A stretch of DNA of 64,000 bases from Owenia fusiformis (lineage: Eukaryota > Annelida > Polychaeta > Sabellida > Oweniidae), in NCBI GenBank assembly GCA_903813345.2, contig CAIIXF020000001.1:53275885-53339884 (forward strand), written 5' to 3'. The notes beneath the pieces were generated by a model. It had not been told where the DNA came from. It did not search any database and saw only the letters and a program-made list of their open reading frames with translations. Of this stretch, positions 14,001 to 25,522 are shown one piece after another (positions within the stretch are counted from its first letter, which is position 1; the number at the start of each line of letters is the position of its first letter). The translations under genes and the position numbers were made by a program.

Positions 14001-17000
14001 ATTTCTTTTCAGGTTTCGCATCTAAATTACAACACATTTTCATCAAAATGACAAAATATTGGAAATTATATCAAAGTTTTAAAAGATACTTTCTATCTCA
14101 GACAAGTTGATCATTTTATTTAGACAAGAGATTATATTCCAGCCGTGTCATTTGTAATTAGCCCTTTGAAGTTTAATCAGTCTCAATAATCAGTTGGTCG
14201 GTTATTCAGTAAATAATCTAGCCTTTAAAAGTAATAATTAGGTCAGGACCAGACTATGTCTAGTTATTAATGATTATTCTGAAAAATTAATCGCTGATTA
14301 TTATGTGTTAATTCCAACCTGTTTGTCCAGTGCATGACATTTTTGATACCCAAAGTTGGATGAAGGTTGAGTATAATATGATAAAAATTGAAAAGAAATT
14401 ATTCTGGTGTTAAAGGTTCAAGAAATATTTTTATGGAGCCAGTATTTTGTTTCAGAGTTCCAAAATCTATTTATTTAAGATGTTTATTTTAATTAGATTA
14501 AACTGTAAATATTGTTACATATATCAATACAGTAAAACCTGCTAAATCCAAATGCCAGTGGAACTGTCCAATAATGTTTAGATTTGCAGGTACCCACAGT
14601 TCAAGGTTTTGCATGTAAGTTTATGGCAGTTTAAAAAATGGAACTGAAAAAAGTGTTCAAATTGAGAGGTGAGCAGATTAGAGAGGTATTTGGATATATG
14701 TTTTACCATATCAGTATTATTCAATTTTATTAATTGTGATCATTTTCAGATATATGAATCTGAGGCATTCTACTCCATCTGTGATGAGCTTGGAATAATG
14801 ATATGGCAAGATCTAATGTTTGCCTGTGCCATGTACCCAGCAAACACAGACTTTCTTCAAAATGCAAGGCAGGAATTTGTCCATCAGGTATAATGGCTGT
14901 ATCCAGGTACTATTTGTATATGGTAGATTTTTGTCAGCAACCTTTTACACTTAAAGCATTCTGGATCATTTCTCTGGATTTCAGGTTGGATTGACCATTT
15001 TCGATGAATGTTCATGTACCATAAATTAGTATGCACTTGTACATGTGTATAGCAGATAAACAGTTGTCATCTAAACCATATAAAGTTATGTTTTGGATTG
15101 CATTGTGATCAATTTTGATGTTTCAATTACAGCCAGTTGTGCTTCAGCCTAAATTGCAGTTGTCCACTTCACATGCTGTTTTACTATTTGTTTATGTTGG
15201 ATTTAACATATTTTGTAGGTTCTCAGATTGCAGAGGCATCCATCTATTGCAGTATGGAGTGGAAATAATGAAAATGAGGCTGCCTTGGCACAGAATTGGT
15301 AGGTAATTTCTGAATCTACACGTTCATGTATTTTCATTGCCATCATTTTAAAATATATACAGGGTGAGCCCAAAAAACAGTGGTTAATATTTATAGATCA
15401 TTTATCAGGATCATTTATAGAATCTACAATGAAGATTAGGCATTGGGATCATAATAACCATGTACTGGTATATGTACACCACTGTTTGACTAAAAGACAT
15501 GGTACACTCCCTTGCACAGCTTGAGATTAACATTTTCCACATTCTTCTTAAATTTTGCTGTCTCCCCCATATAAAATAAAAGAAGCAAAGTTTCATGTAA
15601 ATTCCAAATATATTTGTAGATACTTTAATTTAATACATACTGACATATTGACTTTATTTTATTTTATAATGTAAAGCAACCACACATGATTATTTCGTAT
15701 AATGCCAATACCCTAGAAAGTCAGTACTTATACTGACCAATTAAGCACTGTACATGTATACCATAAGAGGAACTTAATGTATTAATTCAGGTATGGGACT
15801 AAACCAAAGTTTGAGGCCTACAAAAAAGATTACCTGGCCCTGTATATAGATACTGCCAAAGATGTGATCACCAAATTAGACAAGAGCAGACCATTCATAG
15901 GTTCCAGTCCAACTAATGGGGTAGAGTCGGAAAGAGAGGGATGGGTTGCTCAGAATCCTGCTGATACCCACTTTGGTGATAGTATGTCTATTTTACAGTA
16001 ATTATTCCATTGAACCATGGGCTTTCAAAAGAAAGAGAAAGCCCACAACTGAACAAAGTTTGGAAGGGGTATAGTAAAGCCCTGTCTGTCTAATCGAATA
16101 CAATAAGACTTTTCTTCATATGTGATATATTTCAGATTATAAACTATCACCTTAAAAACTTTCAAATACAGTGCAGTACTAGTACTCAGTGTTTTTACCT
16201 ATATACACCCTTGGTATACGCAGCTAACGAAAATTGACCGGTACGGGTCAAAAGCTGGACCGGTACGGGTTAACGGTTTTATTTGAATTTAAAACAGCCA
16301 TAACTTGCTCAATATTGACTTCCTCATGTCTAATTTGAAATATATGATGCCTCTCGATGCTTTTAAGTACCCCAATTTTTTACAGATTTTTAAACGGACC
16401 AAAACTCTCTAAATGCGCATTTATGCTCTTTTCTCTCGAGAACGACTGTCTCATTTTCACGATAACTTTTATTTAGTACTTCTAACATATAAGATCTATT
16501 TTCCCCATCAAGGTATGATGTAAATGACATGCTATTTACATCTTGTGAGTTTCAATGACGCGCGTTTAATTTTATAAAAAATGCCAAACTTTGTGACAAA
16601 GAATTTCATCAGCTATTGCCCCGAACCGGTCCGTCTTCTCGCTGCAAGCAGATTGCCCCGAACCGGTCCGTCTTCTCGCTGCAAGCAGGATGAAATTCTT
16701 TGTCACAAAGTTTGGCATTTTTTATAAAATTAAACGCGCGTCATTGAAACTCACAAGATGTAAATAGCATGTCATTTACATCATACCTTGATGGGGAAAA
16801 ATAGATCTTATATGTTAGAAGTACTAAATAAAAGTTATCGTGAAAATGAGACAGTCGTTCTCGAGAGAAAAGAGCATAAATGCGCATTTAGAGAGTTTTG
16901 GTCCGTTTAAAAATCTGTAAAAAATTGGGGTACTTAAAAGCATCGGGAGGCATCATATATTTCAAATTAGACACGAGGAAGTCAATATTGAGCAAGTTAT

Positions 17001-20000
17001 GGCTATTTTAAATTCAAATAAAACCGTTAACCCGTACCGGTCCAGCTTTTGACCCGTACCGGTCAATTTTCGTTAGCTGCGTATACTAAGGGTGTATATA
17101 GCGAGGTCAGCAAATGTGGATTTAGAGTACTTTTTAATCTGATGGTGTTCTGCTTCCAGTGCATTGGTATGACTACTCTGCTGATGGATGGAGCTGGAAA
17201 AGCTACCCTAGAACAAGATTTGCTTCAGAGTTTGGCTATGAAGCTTGGTCATCATTTGAGACGGTTGCTAAGGTATCTGTGAAAGAGGACTGGAGTTACT
17301 ATAGTAATTTCTCTTTACACAGACAACATCACCCAAATGGTAAGGAATTGTTTAATGCATACTGAATGTTTGAGATATCAGAGGTACATGTAATACACAG
17401 CTGTTCAAAATGACATAAAAACACAACCCTCTCATTTGTGATAACCTTCTGAATTATGATTTATCAATTGTCAGAGTAATCACGTACACCATAATCATCA
17501 TCCTGTACTATTTATTTGTAACAAAGGAATATTCTGAGTCATAAAGAACTTGAACGTGACAAAGGTTAACAAGTGAATTTTCTTTTTGAATTTTGACATA
17601 TGAAAGTCCCCTATCAGACCACTTATTAAGCCTGTTAAAGCCTCCATGATAAAAAGTCAAAATTGTCTCATCCAACCTTTTATCCATGAACAAAATGAAT
17701 GTTAAAGAATAAGCACTTGTTGAAGGATATCCAATGCAGACTTTTGTTGCCAAACTTCTGATGGGGGTGTATATACACACAAGTACAATGCACAAAAATA
17801 ACATGTACATTGTATTCCAGGTAATGATCAGATGCTAAAGGAAGCTGCGAAACACATCAATCTTCCAACAGGAGATGATGAGGTTCAGCAGTTTAAGGAT
17901 CTCATCTATGTTACACAGGTAATATTTTATGGGAAATCTAATTTTGTCCCATAAAATGGTTACCATTTTCTAGATAAAAGGCTCAAAATCGGGAGACTTT
18001 ACCAAGACAAAATTATTGACATCATGAAGAATAAATCCAGTCTAAAAATATGAGAAATATTAATATCTATTGAAGTGTTACTCAATAAGTGTCATATTGG
18101 AAGAAAAAATTCGCTAAACTCTTCTTTCATTTGATGACCTTATTTAATGACTTTAAGGCATTATATTATCTTATATATCTTATATATTTAATCTAGATCA
18201 ACCAAGCTATGGGGGTGAAGACAGAGGTGGAATTCAATCGCCGAATGCAGAGTCTAATAGTGGATGGAGAAGGCGGGTGTATGGGCTCCCTCTATTGGCA
18301 GCTGAATGATATATGGCAATGTCCAAGCTGGGCATCTATTGGTAAATATAAAATTGCTCAGTTTTCTATCTGGCATCTAAATAATTAGAATCAAGACTAA
18401 ATCAAAAATCACAGGTCATAATATGACAAATGACCTTCTTATTGTCAAAATGAAAATTGAAGCTTGTTTTAACATACCGTACTTTATCCATACATGTATA
18501 CTATATTATTTGCACATGATGGTATTAAAATTAAATGAACATATTGGCTTTTTTCATGAAACGTTCTTTAAGAACATGGATCCAGTATTTGTACATGAAT
18601 TACAATTTCTTTGTATTTTTTATCAGAAATATCCAATGGTAGTTCCTTTAAATCAATAATTATTTCAAATGTTTATCCTTATTATAGGCTATAGGAAATC
18701 TTGTTATTACAGAATATGGAGGCAAGTGGAAAATGCTGCAATACTATGCTCTAAAGTTCTACAACCGTACGATAATATCCCCATACATAGAAGCAGACAA
18801 TAAAACAGTATCTGTGTACTACATAGAGGATAAGCTCCCCATGAAGCTACCACCACATGATCACCACCCAGACACCAACCTTAAGTTCAAGCCTAGAGAT
18901 GGGGCCAAGGGTCTGTATGATGTACTTATGGATGTGAGTGTGGATGATGCCAACCAGGTTGGGGATAGCAGGGAGCCTGAGGCTCATTCACTCTTCATCG
19001 ATGTATATTCATGGGATGGTACCCCATCTAAGCCATTGATGACATATCAGGAGAACTTTTGGAATGTATGTTTACACTTTTACTGTTCTGTTACTGTTTT
19101 GAAATATTGTTACTAGATACGTTTATAGTATATTTTGAGTGGATGAAAATATCACAAAAATATTGGAAGTCCCTTTAATTTTTAATTCAGAAATATCTTC
19201 TGCATTTTGAATCTGATCAAATGAATCCTACCTCAAAATATTTTCGAAACATAAAACAGCTGATTTTACATACTTCTTTCACATCAATTCATAGAAGAGT
19301 TGATATCTGACACACAAAATAACTATATGTTGATATTAAGCAATGCAATTCTATATAAATGTACAACTATTTATTTGAAACAATCTTAATTTATTTTGAG
19401 AAAATAGACCTTTCAAATGAACCCTCCTACCTTTTGGTTTGTGTTGAAACAATTTTATCTGAAAGATTTTTATTTTGAGCACAGGGAATTGCATGGAGGG
19501 TCGGACAGAGCTCTCATGAGTCTTCAAAGTGTCAATCTTTAGATTGAAGACTTACATGTAGAAGACTTACAAGGACTCTGCCTGATCTTCCATACCATCC
19601 CTGTGATTTTGAGAAGATTAAGGACTATTCAGGCAAACAGAAAAAGACGGAAACTCTAAATGGATTGCTTGCACCTTTTATTTGTCATTACAAGTAGCCT
19701 TTTATTTGTAGCCTATAATGTAGTGAATCTTAATCTATTCCATATATTTCCATATAGCCGCAAATCGCCAGTACAAAAGTAATGGACTTCCAACTGACTG
19801 AAGAGGCTGCAAAAGCTGCAGGGTGTACCTCCTTGTCCCACTGCTTCTTGCACTTCTACCTGGACAACCCAGATAATTATGGCCCTAGCAACTGGCTCAC
19901 CCCTGTAGAACTTAAAGATGCACAAGGAATGAAGAAAGCAAACACAAAGGTGAGAATTTGGTGCAGTTGTTAATGTTAAGGCATGCGTTTTATGTTTAGA

Positions 20001-20824
20001 AAGTTGTGTGGTTCTACAAAAGTGTATGTTGCAAGAAAGTTGTATGGTAAAAGAAAGTTATGTGTTGCAAGAATTTTGCGTGTCCTATGACAATTTGTGG
20101 TGCAAGAAAATTGTAATGTGCAAGAAATTTTGCGGTGCAAGAATCTTGTATGATGCAAAAAATCTTGTATGATGTACAGTATGTTGTAAGAAATCTGAAT
20201 GGTGCAAGAAAGTTGCATGGAACAAGAATTGTTAAAAAATGTGTGATCCAAGAAAGTATTGCGATGCAATAAAAAATGTGGTGCAAGAAAGTTCTGTGAT
20301 GCAAGATATTACATGGTGCAAGAAAGTTTTGTCTGTGGTGCAATAATCAGCAAGTTTTATCAGTAATTTGACAGCTATCAATTAACTTACAAGTATACAA
20401 TATTATCACAAGATGTATTCATAGTATGTGTACATTGATTTATGACTTAAAATCCATTGACATACCAATCATGAACATGCATGAAAATTTTGTTCTACTC
20501 CATAAAGTAAGCCATTAATTTTTCAAGTAATTAACATCTACCTAAATGCTAGTGATTTAGAGACAATAAAACATAAATTTTCCATTTCAGATCATAGATG
20601 TGAAACATGTAGAAGACAGAACATTTTCCTTTACGGTTACTACTGATGCTATAGCCCCTTTTGTGTGGATGGAGGCCACGGGAATACAGGGTCGATTCTG
20701 CTGTAATGGGTATATGATGGTAGAGGCCTCCATAAAACACATGTTCTATGCATGGGAGGACACGACTGTAGAAAAATTACAAGCTGCTTTGAAAGTTACA
20801 TCTTTAATGGATATTTATCGATAA
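5085..20824 (+). CDS. MANBA: Beta-mannosidase (glycoside hydrolase family 2), complete, 17 exons
   Basis: Exons: 5085-5199, 9018-9164, 9361-9509, 9738-9937, 10229-10296, 10594-10772, 11263-11425, 11838-12004, 14750-14887, 15219-15298, 15791-15981, 17160-17339, 17821-17918, 18197-18341, 18713-19065, 19758-19949, 20591-20824. All junctions are GT/AG and in phase, giving 932 aa. Lysosomal beta-mannosidase removes the terminal beta-1,4-mannose left by N-glycan breakdown. Residues 1-22 form a hydrophobic signal peptide. Family signatures in order: [59 protein letters not shown], then WSGNNENE with the predicted acid/base Glu near 460 and [11 protein letters not shown] with the predicted nucleophile Glu near 556. 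[19 protein letters not shown] and [13 protein letters not shown] follow. The human enzyme has about 879 residues; the extra length is mostly in the C-terminal part. The introns are full of repeat elements, with intron 1 (3.8 kb) the longest. Confidence 0.97.
5225..5664. mobile_element. 440-bp MITE in MANBA intron 1
   Basis: Inverted ends: TTTGATTCGAACTCCCGTGC on the left and, on the reverse complement of the right, ATCAAACACGAACTCCTATG. Both continue to CACTGCGGCGGGCAG. It begins 26 bp after the exon 1 donor. Confidence 0.7.
5676..6718. mobile_element. 1-kb inverted-repeat element with internal minisatellite, MANBA intron 1
   Basis: The arms at about 5676-5880 and 6535-6718 are inverted copies sharing GTGTTTTTTAAGTAGCGCAA and ACCGTCACCATGTTA. 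Between them lie degenerate tandem units of 35-40 bp built on GCCTGGCATGACCRTGACAA. The reading frames across this array are repeat artefacts. Confidence 0.72.
6890..8090. repeat. AT-rich minisatellite, MANBA intron 1
   Basis: About 1.2 kb of degenerate repeats of AATTACTTAGATTTACTCAT and CTATTGAATTCCTTAAA, with a repeat length near 55-60 bp and over 80 percent A+T. Confidence 0.75.
8091..9017. other. Rest of MANBA intron 1
   Basis: No repeat or coding signal was recognised before the exon 2 acceptor at 9017. Confidence 0.4.
10066..10180. repeat. Small foldback repeat with G-run, MANBA intron 5 (family E)
   Basis: TAGTCTTAATTGCTTCAAGA on the left is inverted at TTCTTGAAGCAAGACTACAT on the right, with a run of about 17 G between. 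G-run plus TTGAAGCAAGACT recurs near 28625-28680 and 61855-61905. Confidence 0.6.
12363..12970. mobile_element. TTAA-flanked inverted-repeat element, MANBA intron 8
   Basis: Arms of about 200 bp: TTAAAGGAATATTCCTTTCC on the left and its near complement on the right, both running through AGCTACCATAT-like sequence to GATGACATCACTTCCTGA. The TTAA at each end fits the target duplication of piggyBac or Kolobok elements. No transposase is inside. Confidence 0.75.
13196..13625. repeat. Minisatellite of about 62-bp units, MANBA intron 8
   Basis: About seven copies of a unit containing GGCCTATAAACAAGTATGTA and AGTGAAAAATCACAGGCC. Even-length open frames across it are repeat artefacts. Confidence 0.82.
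16200..17100. mobile_element. 901-bp near-perfect palindrome, MANBA intron 11
   Basis: Left arm 16200-16610 and right arm 16689-17100 are inverted copies with only a handful of mismatches over about 410 bp. The 78-bp centre is two identical 37-bp direct copies (16615-16651, 16652-16688) containing CCGAACCGGTCCG. The ends read TATATACACCCTT. Each outer arm carries two GACCGGTACGGGT motifs. It ends 59 bp before exon 12. Confidence 0.9.
20000..20345. repeat. Degenerate short tandem repeat, MANBA intron 16
   Basis: About 17 variants of a roughly 20-bp unit, GTGGTGCAAGAAAGTTGTAT. It produces two overlapping long minus-strand frames that are not genes. Confidence 0.75.
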
Positions 20825-21439
20825 GGTGTTCAGCATTTTCAGTGGTGATTCAGTGGCATATCATTTATATTTTTTATAAAATTATTAGATTTGATTTTAT
20901 GAAAGCAGAGTTGACTGAAATAACAAGGGCTACATTACCATAAGATTATGATGCCAAGATTTCCATAAAATGGATTTAGTAGCGTAACTAAAAATGTTCT
21001 GGTAACGTGTTATGTACCTGTCGTTAATTAACTTATTTCAGAGGTGACACTGTTACTGTAAGATATTCAAACCTTTAATGATGATGATGGATGGAGAAAC
21101 ACAGGGTTGATGCCAGACTACATGTGTATATCATATGGTATATTAAACATGAAGAATTATCTATGCAGCTGTAGATTTTATTTTTTATTGCAGTATTAGT
21201 AGCCATTAAGAAACATAATAAATAACAGAATAATCAGTTCTGAAATGGTAGCAATGTAGAATTTATGGAATTAATTCTTGCTCATTTCCATATGTAATAA
21301 TGCCAGAAACATTCCGTAGATATTTTTAATACATATATTTTCTATTTTTGTACCAGAATTGTACAAATAGATTTGTGTGCAATAATATATTTGTTAACAT
21401 CTTTTTTAAATACTGTATACTCAAACATGAAAATCTTTC

Positions 21440-21541
21440 AATAAATATATGATATGGACTGTTATAAAATGTTTTGAAAAAATATGCTCATGAAAAATGT
21501 TATTTCTATATACTGAACAAGTCTTAAAAAGACGAAATAAA
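21440..21541 (+). terminator. Candidate MANBA polyadenylation signals
   Basis: AATAAA occurs at 21440-21445 and again at 21536-21541, about 620 and 710 bp after the stop codon, in AT-rich DNA. Either could end the transcript. Such hexamers are common by chance at this base composition. Confidence 0.4.
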
Positions 21542-21694
21542 ATGTTTTAACAAAAAAAAGATTTCTTATTTATTCCTTAATTATATTATTAATGTCATTG
21601 ATGAAACCTCTTCAATAAAAACTAGAAAAACAGCAACTCCACAGAGTAGCAAATCCAACTGAACAAAACATGTTTTGAGAAATAGCGGCCATAT

Positions 21695-22145
21695 AACCAA
21701 ATCCATCCACTGGTATTTCATGTATTTGAGTTATCAAAGATTATGTTTTTTATGAAACATGGCCATTTTGAAAATCAACTGCCACCTATCATATGTCCCT
21801 AGGCATCAGCATATAAAATTTGATCCAAATCTTTCAAAGATTACATTTTCAATGAAAAATGGTGGAGATTTTGATAAATAGCAGCCATCTTGAAATTCAG
21901 TGGCCATCTCAAAAATCTTCTGGAGCAAGACTCCTTTGTCCCTAGGCAACAGCATATAAAATTTGAACCAAATCGGTCCACTAGTATTTGAGTTCATGAG
22001 TATTTGAGGTCCTACACCCATAAGGCATAAGCATATAAAATTTGAATCAAATCAGTCAATTGGTATTGAATTGAGTTATTGACCGGACGGACCTCTTGTA
22101 ATATATAGATACATATATCCCCCTCAAACTTTGTTCGGTGGGATA
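21695..22145. repeat. Dispersed repeat family D, copy 1
   Basis: Internal repeats of GCATATAAAATTTGA(A/T)CCAAATC and ATTTGAGTTATCAAAGATTA. The end, AACTTTGTTCGGTGGGATAATG-like, is shared with 32866-33052. Confidence 0.6.
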
Positions 22146-22447
22146 ATGAAGATCTAATACAAATATTTCTATACTTCAAGATTTTTTTTATTCATCTGAT
22201 GTCCAAAAAGCCACTAATTTGAGACATGGTGTAATGCACAATATCCTAGAATGGTTTTCCAAGTTTACAAGTCTCCAGTTTTTATTTATTTAAGCAGAGG
22301 TATATTTGTTTGTATGTTGAGAGTCTTTCAGTTGTAGAATTCACATATAAAATATACCTAAGAATTTGACACAAAGATTACTGAAAGCATCCATTCTAGA
22401 GAGGTTAAATGTCAATGTTAAATAGAGCTCATAAAAGGAGTGAAGAA

Positions 22448-22575
22448 AGAAAAGGCTCAACATTACCATGCAAAATGTCACCACCTGTCATTTGTTACAG
22501 ACACCAACCACCAAATGCCAAAAACATTCAAAAAAGACTATAAAGATAAAATATGCCACCACTTGGTGGTGACAT
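22448..22575. repeat. Dispersed repeat family A, copy 2
   Basis: ATGCAAAATGTCACCACCTG near the start and CCACCACTTGGTGGTGACAT at the end; the inner end is itself a small palindrome. Confidence 0.7.
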
Positions 22576-22612
22576 AAAAAAAATTATAGTAATATAAAAT
22601 TTCTTTGTTATT

Positions 22613-23172
22613 TACGCCAGGGGTGTAGCAATGATCCAAAATTAGGCAAGGCAAAGCCTCGAAGGATTTGGTGAAAAACCTTGAGATGCTGTATTGCTTA
22701 GTTCTAAGTTATATTGATCAAAAATAACTAGTAAATTAAAGAATACTGTCTCAACTCCTAATATACAATTTTTAAGTTTACAATGCCTGAAAGTTAAAGA
22801 TAATTGGCAACCAAACTTTGTGATTTTTCTCTCTAAAAAATATCTGTGGAAGATTAGAAATCTCAAACTATTTTTCCATATTTGTAACTTTTTAGATATC
22901 AATCCACTAGAAAATGTTCTTGACGTATCATTTACCTACATGTATATCTAATTTGTCATTAATAAAGTCTAGAACTTGGCTAATAGAAACAGCATCTCAA
23001 AGTTTTTCACCAAACCCTCTGATGCTCTTTGAATAGGTGAGGCAGAACTTTGGGCATGGGCTTTCAATCTAGTTGGGCAATAAAATACAATCAAGTCGAC
23101 TTCATTTAAACGATTTTTATTTTTCTGTAAAATTTTGAGCCTCGTCTGCCTCATTCCTGGCTACGCCCATGT
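22613..23172. mobile_element. MITE-like element overlapping the 3' end of the zinc-finger gene
   Basis: The left end GGGGTGTAGCAATGA resembles the reverse complement of the right end GGGCGTAGCCAGGAATGA. An internal inverted pair is clearer: GGTGAAAAACCTTGAGATGC near 22670 against GCATCTCAAAGTTTTTCACC near 22992. No coding sequence of its own was seen. The right end supplies the last codons, stop and an overlapping AATAAA of the finger gene. Confidence 0.6.
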
Positions 23173-24718
23173 AATGTATCTTGATATCATGTTTCTTTAA
23201 ACTTGCATTTGTTGTAAATGATTTTTGACAATACTGGCATTGGAAAGGTTTTTCTCCTGTGTGGGTCTGTTGATGACGCTTCCAGTTACAGACAGATGAA
23301 AAATATTTCTCACAGTATTTACATTTATGAGGTTTGAGACCATCGTGAATCACTCTTACATGTTCCAGTAAACTAGCAGAACGTGGGTAGGATTTATCAC
23401 ATAATTTACATTTGAATGGTCTCTCCCCAGTGTGTTTTCTCTCATGGATCTTGAAAGTAGAAGCATTGAGAAAACCTCTTTCACAATAAGAACATTTATA
23501 AGGTTGTTCCCCAGTGTGTTCTTTAACATGAGCCAACAAATGGGTTTGACGTGAAAAACATTTGTCACAAAAATTACATTTAAATGGTTTCCCTACAGTG
23601 TGTATTTTCTCATGGGCATTTAGTGTTTCAGGGCTCTTTAAAACCTTATCACAATATTTACATTTGAAAGGGTTTTCACCAGTATGTAAAGCTTCATGGG
23701 CCTTAAGCCTTGCAGCTTGGTTAAAGCTTCTTTCGCATGAACTACATTTATATGGTGAGTCACCAGTGTGTTTCCATTCATGAATTCTCATTGAATTACG
23801 ATGTTTAAAAACCATACTGCAATATTTACATTTGAATGGTTTCTCGTCAGTATGCATTCTCAGATGAGACCTTAGATTAGCAGGACGTGTGAACGCTTTT
23901 TGACAGATTTTACATGGATAGGGTCTAGATCCACTGTGTGTTTTTATATGTTCACTTAGATGATGTGGTTGAGCGAAATACTTTTCGCACTCCTCACATT
24001 TAAAAGGTTTATCGCCAGTGTGAATCCTCATATGGATTTTCTTATTACCAGAATGATTAAACGTTTTTTCACAATGGTCACACTTGTATTTTTTCTCAGT
24101 GTGTACTTTTAAATGTACTTTGAATTTTTTGTCTGTTTCAAATGTTTTTCCACATTCCAAACATCTTAGAGTCTCTGCATTTGTAGCAACAACACCTAAA
24201 TTGATTTCAAATCCCCCTCTAATATTCTCAATAGTTTTAGGTTTGTTGTTATTTGTTTGGTCAGATTTTATATTTTCTTGGAAAGCAGATACTGCATGAT
24301 CAAGTCGGGTTATATTATTTGGTTCAATGTCATTTACACAATCAATGTGTTCCTCTTTGAAACCATCCATAAAAACATGATTTTCAATGTCAACATTTTT
24401 TGCCCCAGATTCAAAGGCATAAATCATGTCACTAGAATTTGTCTCCACTGGCTCCTGCTTGACAGTATAATTAGCACCATTGCCTTTGATTTCATTATTT
24501 TCTTCAAACTGCGTACTTCTAGAGTCCTGGCTAAATGAAGTATAGGTGTCACTGTCAGTGCCACCTCTACTGTCCTGAGTACTTCTGTCAATAATAGAAG
24601 ATCCTGGGTTGTAAAATTGTTCCAAAGAAGTGTCTGGCATAAAACTGTCGACTGTCTCCCTTTTTATATTCAGCTCTAAAGAGATGTCTTTCCACGCAGC
24701 TGTTCTTGACAAATCCAT
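23117..24718 (-). CDS. C2H2 zinc-finger protein, 12 fingers, single exon
   Basis: An uninterrupted 533-codon reading frame. Residues 1-183 are acidic, Ser/Asn-rich and without a recognisable KRAB, SCAN, ZAD or BTB domain; VKQEP near residue 86 fits a SUMOylation consensus. Twelve consecutive C2H2 fingers run from about residue 184 to 515, most joined by TGEKP-like linkers (TGDKP, TGERP, TGEKP), as in sequence-specific DNA-binding factors. Fingers 10 and 12 have an extra residue between the zinc-binding histidines. The last 16 or so codons (GVARNEADEAQNFTEK) and the stop come from sequence resembling the end of the adjacent MITE-like element. The minus-strand stop TAA overlaps an AATAAA hexamer. 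An intronless frame could mean a retroposed copy or simply the usual one-exon finger array. Its orthologue cannot be named. Confidence 0.92.
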   Translation of the reverse strand: MDLSRTAAWKDISLELNIKRETVDSFMPDTSLEQFYNPGSSIIDRSTQDSRGGTDSDTYTSFSQDSRSTQFEENNEIKGNGANYTVKQEPVETNSSDMIYAFESGAKNVDIENHVFMDGFKEEHIDCVNDIEPNNITRLDHAVSAFQENIKSDQTNNNKPKTIENIRGGFEINLGVVATNAETLRCLECGKTFETDKKFKVHLKVHTEKKYKCDHCEKTFNHSGNKKIHMRIHTGDKPFKCEECEKYFAQPHHLSEHIKTHSGSRPYPCKICQKAFTRPANLRSHLRMHTDEKPFKCKYCSMVFKHRNSMRIHEWKHTGDSPYKCSSCERSFNQAARLKAHEALHTGENPFKCKYCDKVLKSPETLNAHEKIHTVGKPFKCNFCDKCFSRQTHLLAHVKEHTGEQPYKCSYCERGFLNASTFKIHERKHTGERPFKCKLCDKSYPRSASLLEHVRVIHDGLKPHKCKYCEKYFSSVCNWKRHQQTHTGEKPFQCQYCQKSFTTNASLKKHDIKIHYMGVARNEADEAQNFTEK

Positions 24719-24974
24719 ATTGATTTAAAGATCTTTTTGTTTTTTTGTAAGGGATTGCTTTATGAATGTCCATCAATGGTTAACTGTTATTCTAATACAT
24801 TCCATTTCATTTATGACACATTTCTGTCAGGGATGTTTGTGAAACAGTCTGTTTATCTACTCCTAGTCACCAGCACTTACTTCACAATCCATCTCTGTAA
24901 TTATAAAATAAAATTATAAGACTAAACATCTCTACATTTATTTACCTTTGCACATAGATGAAAAATATTGTCTA

Positions 24975-25312
24975 TTATCACTGGCGGATCTGGGGGGGGG
25001 GGCCCAGGGGCCCGGGCCCCCCCCCCTTGGGTGGGCCCAGAGAAAAAAAATTGTGCCCAAAAAAAATTTTGAGCCAAAAAAGGCCTTAAGGCCCCAAAAA
25101 GTAGGCCTTTTTGGTCATAAATTGGCCTTCTAAGGCCTTATTTTTTAATTTTAGACCAAATTTTGAAGAAAATGGGCCTCAAAATTTCAAAATTTGGGCC
25201 CACTTTTGGGTTTTTGGGGCCCAAAATTTTTTTCCGCGCAAGCGCGGACGTTTTTTCCACAGACCAGAAATTTGGGCCCCCCCCCTTGTTGGTTCCCAGA
25301 TCTGCCCCTGAT
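24975..25312. mobile_element. G/C-run-ended MITE, 340 bp
   Basis: The left end CACTGGCGGATCTGGG plus a G-run is inverted at the right end as a C-run plus CCCAGATCTGCCCCTG. The interior is built of GGGCCC and AAAATTT palindromic words. Overlapping reading frames are artefacts of this composition. Confidence 0.7.
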
Positions 25313-25522
25313 TATTATTTGTTTTGTACTAACCATCCTCCATGCAGCAGTATACCTGGGGGTTCACTGTATACAAACTTTGGTAGTGGTCCTATGCTGA
25401 ACCCTCAGACCTCAATATCTTCCCATACCAATCAATTAACTTAAATATGTTCCTATACCAACCAATTTGTACAATTTAAACCCCACTAAGGTAGCAACAC
25501 AATAGAATGAAATGTTGTATAA

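Larger units (their letters stand above)
20825..22600. other. MANBA 3' UTR and downstream intergenic DNA
   Basis: Likely UTR to about 21545. A dispersed repeat (family D, about 21695-22145) follows, containing ATTTGAGTTATCAAAGATTA and CTTTGTTCGGTGGGATAATG, then a copy of family A. No gene was supported. Confidence 0.55.

Noticed and set aside
19976-20343. Two overlapping minus-strand frames of 97 and 109 codons
   Set aside because: They are translations of a degenerate 20-bp tandem repeat within a MANBA intron; both frames stay open because of the repeat.
24948-25444. Pro/Lys/Phe-rich overlapping frames
   Set aside because: Composition artefact of a MITE made of GGGCCC and AAATTT words.
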